Below are positions 61,701 to 64,000 of a stretch of 64,000 nt of DNA, one piece after another. Under the pieces are notes generated by a model. It was not told the origin of the DNA and did not search any database. It saw only the letters and a program-made list of their open reading frames with translations. The position numbers and the translations under genes are program-made. The DNA lies in the NCBI RefSeq assembly GCF_004210375.1, contig NW_027467782.1, forward strand, positions 26,267,276 to 26,331,275. The letters are read 5' to 3'. How positions within the stretch are numbered: position 1 is the stretch's first letter; the number at the start of each line of letters is the position of its first letter. The DNA is from Tachypleus tridentatus (lineage: Eukaryota > Arthropoda > Merostomata > Xiphosura > Limulidae).

Positions 61701-62390
61701 ATCCAGAAAGTCTGACACTGGGCTGAAGAGTATTGAGCAAAAGGATAAAATAGGAAAAGGGGTAAAATATAGGAAGTGGGAGGAGTATAATGAAACAAGT
61801 AAACAGGGAAAGAGTAGTAGTACAGTCTATGGCAGAAAGGAGAAGGGAACAGGAATTGCCAGAAAATTCAAGTAGGGCTCGATGAATTGTCTCTTACATG
61901 AAGTGAAGAGAGGAAAGGTAATAAAACACAGAAAGTAGTATTAAGCAAAGACAAGAGAACTAAGCACTGGAGAGTGAAATCGACCTCAGTGGGCTTGCTC
62001 CCAAACAGGCAAAAGAGATTTCAAGGTCTATGACTCTAGAAGGAGGAAGTTCAGTTAACTGTAGGCCATGATAAAGGAATTAGAAAGCAAGGACAAGAAA
62101 TAAGATCACTGACATGGGGTAGATCTATAAAGGAAGCAATATTATTAACATCATTATCAGAAGATGGGAAAAGAATCAAAATTATTTAAGTTGGGAGTTG
62201 TGATGTAGAGAATGGGAAATATAGTAAGACAATGGAATGAGAGATAGAGTGATAAGGTCCAAATAGCATGAGGATGTCTAAAAATTCTCCTCAACGACAA
62301 GAGAGCATAACCAGAAGGGGGGAGACAAACAGTAAAAGTTGTCTTTCTCATCATATTCCTTCTCAAAATGAGGGGAAATAATTCATGGCT
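58780..62390 (-). mobile_element. Purine-rich block, probable DIRS-like retroelement remnant
   Basis: The plus strand is markedly purine-rich for 3.6 kb, unlike either flank. On the minus strand part of it encodes reverse-transcriptase motifs of the DIRS type (61,080-61,450). The rest gives pyrimidine-rich, stop-broken translations and may hold degraded RNase H and recombinase regions, which I could not confirm. Ends are set by composition only; no terminal repeats were found. Confidence 0.5.
61080..61450 (-). pseudogene. DIRS-type reverse transcriptase relic
   Basis: A polymerase fragment of tyrosine-recombinase retrotransposons. In minus-strand order it has FVVPNKTGDWRLVIYLS (about 61,390-61,443; family pattern VPKKTGxWRPVIDLS), GMSKSDISDMFLHIP (61,262-61,313; the first catalytic aspartate block, MxKIDLxDAYLHIP), KYFKFV, then TSYVFNRTVKAFVYHLKEL, and HYYMNDWLLL at about 61,085-61,115 where Y-[LM]-D-D-W is expected. 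One catalytic aspartate has become asparagine. Several stops and frame changes interrupt it. Gypsy-type RT has different spacing and lacks the AYLHIP-like block, so DIRS/Ngaro is favoured. Confidence 0.72.
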
Positions 62391-63627
62391 GCATAATAAA
62401 ACCTACTACCCTATGCACAATGGCTATCATGCCATTTATGTTTAACATGTTTTCAGTAGCCAAATTAAGAAATTGACAATTGCAAGGTTATTCCTCATCT
62501 CAGCAGATGCCAAAGTTGCATGAACTTGAAAGTTCATAGTTTGATAAACTAAAGAAAACAAAGTTCCTTTATTAGATTGCAAACCTCTGTAAGTTATGAA
62601 TACAACAAAATACATCAAATACACACAGTGCTAAGGAAGATTAATGAAGAATCTCAGTGGAAAATCTCAGTGCACAGGAAGATTATGTCATGCTCATATT
62701 AGTGGAGGGCTTTTATTACATAATAACATCATTATGTAATGGTGAAAATCATGAGAAATCTAGTGAGTGTTGGTTGAAGTTGTTTAAAGAATTGTGGAAT
62801 GCAAATCTCTCAGGCAGATGCACAAGAAAGATTGCTTTCTGTGTGAGAAGGTAGGTATGGTCTCAGAAGTAAGACATTTTTATATTAATGAATGTATTAT
62901 TGTGAACAGTGTGATCTATCTAAAATATTTATCAGGGTTAATATAATACAGTTCAGAAAATGATGGTTTAATTAAACACAAGTGCAATAATAATGTGAAT
63001 TTACTGAGCTTATTTGGAAATATGCAATCCACTTTGTTGATTTTAAAAGTAAAATATACACAAAACTTTACTTAAAACACATTGATAATAGCAAAACAAT
63101 TATGTCATTAACTGAAATGTTGTGGAAAGCAAAATATAACTAAGCAATTACACATGAAAAAGTGGAGTGGTCCACAAATGGCATCTAGCACATGAGTGGC
63201 ATGTGCATTCATGTTAGCAATTTGCTTAGAGATGTGAAGTGTGAAAGTTGGAGTAAAAGTTAGCAATGAAGTGAATGTAAGGAGGGGTATTCCTAACAGT
63301 TGGCCAGACTTCTATAAAAATTATATATCAGTGGTGAAGTGAAGGTGACAACAGCTGAGTGCTTAGCAGGACATATTAACGTTATAAAATATAAACAAAT
63401 CAAAAAAACAATTCCCTATTTTGTTTATTTGATTTATATGTGTATATATCTTTATTTAAGTTAGGTAGTGAAAATTTATGACCATTTTGTTTTCTTGAAT
63501 ATTTTTATAGATACTTTTTTAAATTTATGATGGGGAACATCCCAGAGGTGAAAACTGCCATTGAGTATACTAAAGTTATCTTCTGAATGAGATTAAACAG
63601 TTTCAACAAAAAGGACTGCAATTTTAC
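62391..63627. other. Unassigned DNA, probable dynein intron
   Basis: It lies immediately downstream (minus strand) of the dynein exon donor. The next expected dynein segment (GLNDYLEKKR-like) was not seen here. Confidence 0.4.
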
Positions 63628-63769
63628 CTTTTGAATCAGTTCCAACAACTCACTGGATTTCTTTAGTTTCTCTAAATTTTTTTCAACCTGGAGAACTGCC
63701 AGTACATGTCTGTCTAAAACAGCAGCTTTCATGGTGTCTCTCCAGTTCTTGTCTACAGTTGTGAATCAT
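63628..63769 (-). CDS. Axonemal-type dynein heavy chain, one exon
   Basis: The minus-strand translation FTTVDKNWRDTMKAAV, then LEKLKKSSELLELIQK, matches the linker region of dynein heavy chains, just before the GLxxYLExKR block. Dynein heavy chains are microtubule motors of 4,000 or more residues; this linker moves during the power stroke. The donor is AAG followed by gtaaaa (63,621-63,627), splitting exactly before the conserved glycine. The first possible acceptor (caatacag, exon start 63,769) leaves an in-frame TGA (63,766-63,768) directly before TTC ACA ACT. An alternative acceptor (cacaactgtag, exon start 63,752) avoids it but is weaker. So the 5' boundary, or the locus itself, is uncertain. 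Upstream exons would lie beyond 64,000. The paralogue (inner-arm type suspected) cannot be named from 40 residues. Confidence 0.75.
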
Positions 63770-64000
63770 CTGTATTGTATGATAAGAGTATTAAGATGAT
63801 GTAATTATTCAAACAATTATTTAAAAAAACATCTAAGATGTTGGAACACATTTAAAGTTTAAATGTACCACAAAATTATTTAAAAGGTGGTGCTACCTGT
63901 AACAATAGATTTAAACAAATAAAAATATGTTTTCTATTTGTATTTCTTTCCTGTATGGAACGTTTTTAATAACTGCATTTTATTTTTATCACAACTACAT

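Overview
The window reads as repeat-rich nuclear DNA of a metazoan, with no bacterial or organellar character. It has AT-rich intergenic or intronic DNA, short exons with GT/AG splice sites, tRNA-derived SINEs, and relics of mariner, Tc1, hAT, Tigger-like, LINE, DIRS-like and probably Penelope-like elements. The commonest SINE (about ten copies: threonine-tRNA-like head, conserved middle, A-rich tail) resembles one I associate from memory with chelicerate, especially horseshoe crab, genomes. That assignment is an inference.

Layout. 1-2,400: two minisatellites (49 and 50 bp) and a SINE fragment. 2,396-16,580: one 14.2-kb array of about 455 copies of a 31-bp monomer with higher-order periodicity near 1.4 kb. 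16,800-19,400: two SINEs and a 65-bp tandem array. 20,900-25,650: a decayed LINE (minus strand), a SINE, a mariner with both TIRs, a second copy of one mariner end, and a long foldback resembling a hammerhead-ribozyme repeat. 26,764-36,219: three minus-strand exon-like segments that together spell a PDZ domain; the 9-kb gap between two of them holds SINEs, a 33-bp minisatellite with a 449-codon open frame, and a triplicated 1.4-1.5-kb module. 38,285-42,262: a Tc1 relic, a 41-bp and a 90-bp array. 42,646-45,681: a near-complete hAT transposon carrying a nested Tigger-like MITE. 46,300-58,550: mostly unassigned AT-rich DNA with SINEs. 58,780-62,390: a purine-rich block holding a DIRS-type reverse transcriptase relic (minus strand). 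63,628-63,769: one exon of an axonemal-type dynein heavy chain (minus strand) whose neighbours must lie mainly beyond the window.

Only two host genes can be supported, both as exon fragments on the minus strand: a PDZ-domain protein and a dynein heavy chain. Both show a frame anomaly, so either the assembly has small indels or the loci are partly decayed. Every large transposase or polymerase reading frame is broken. Tandem repeats alone fill roughly 40 percent of the window. I found no RNA gene, CRISPR array or operon-like system.
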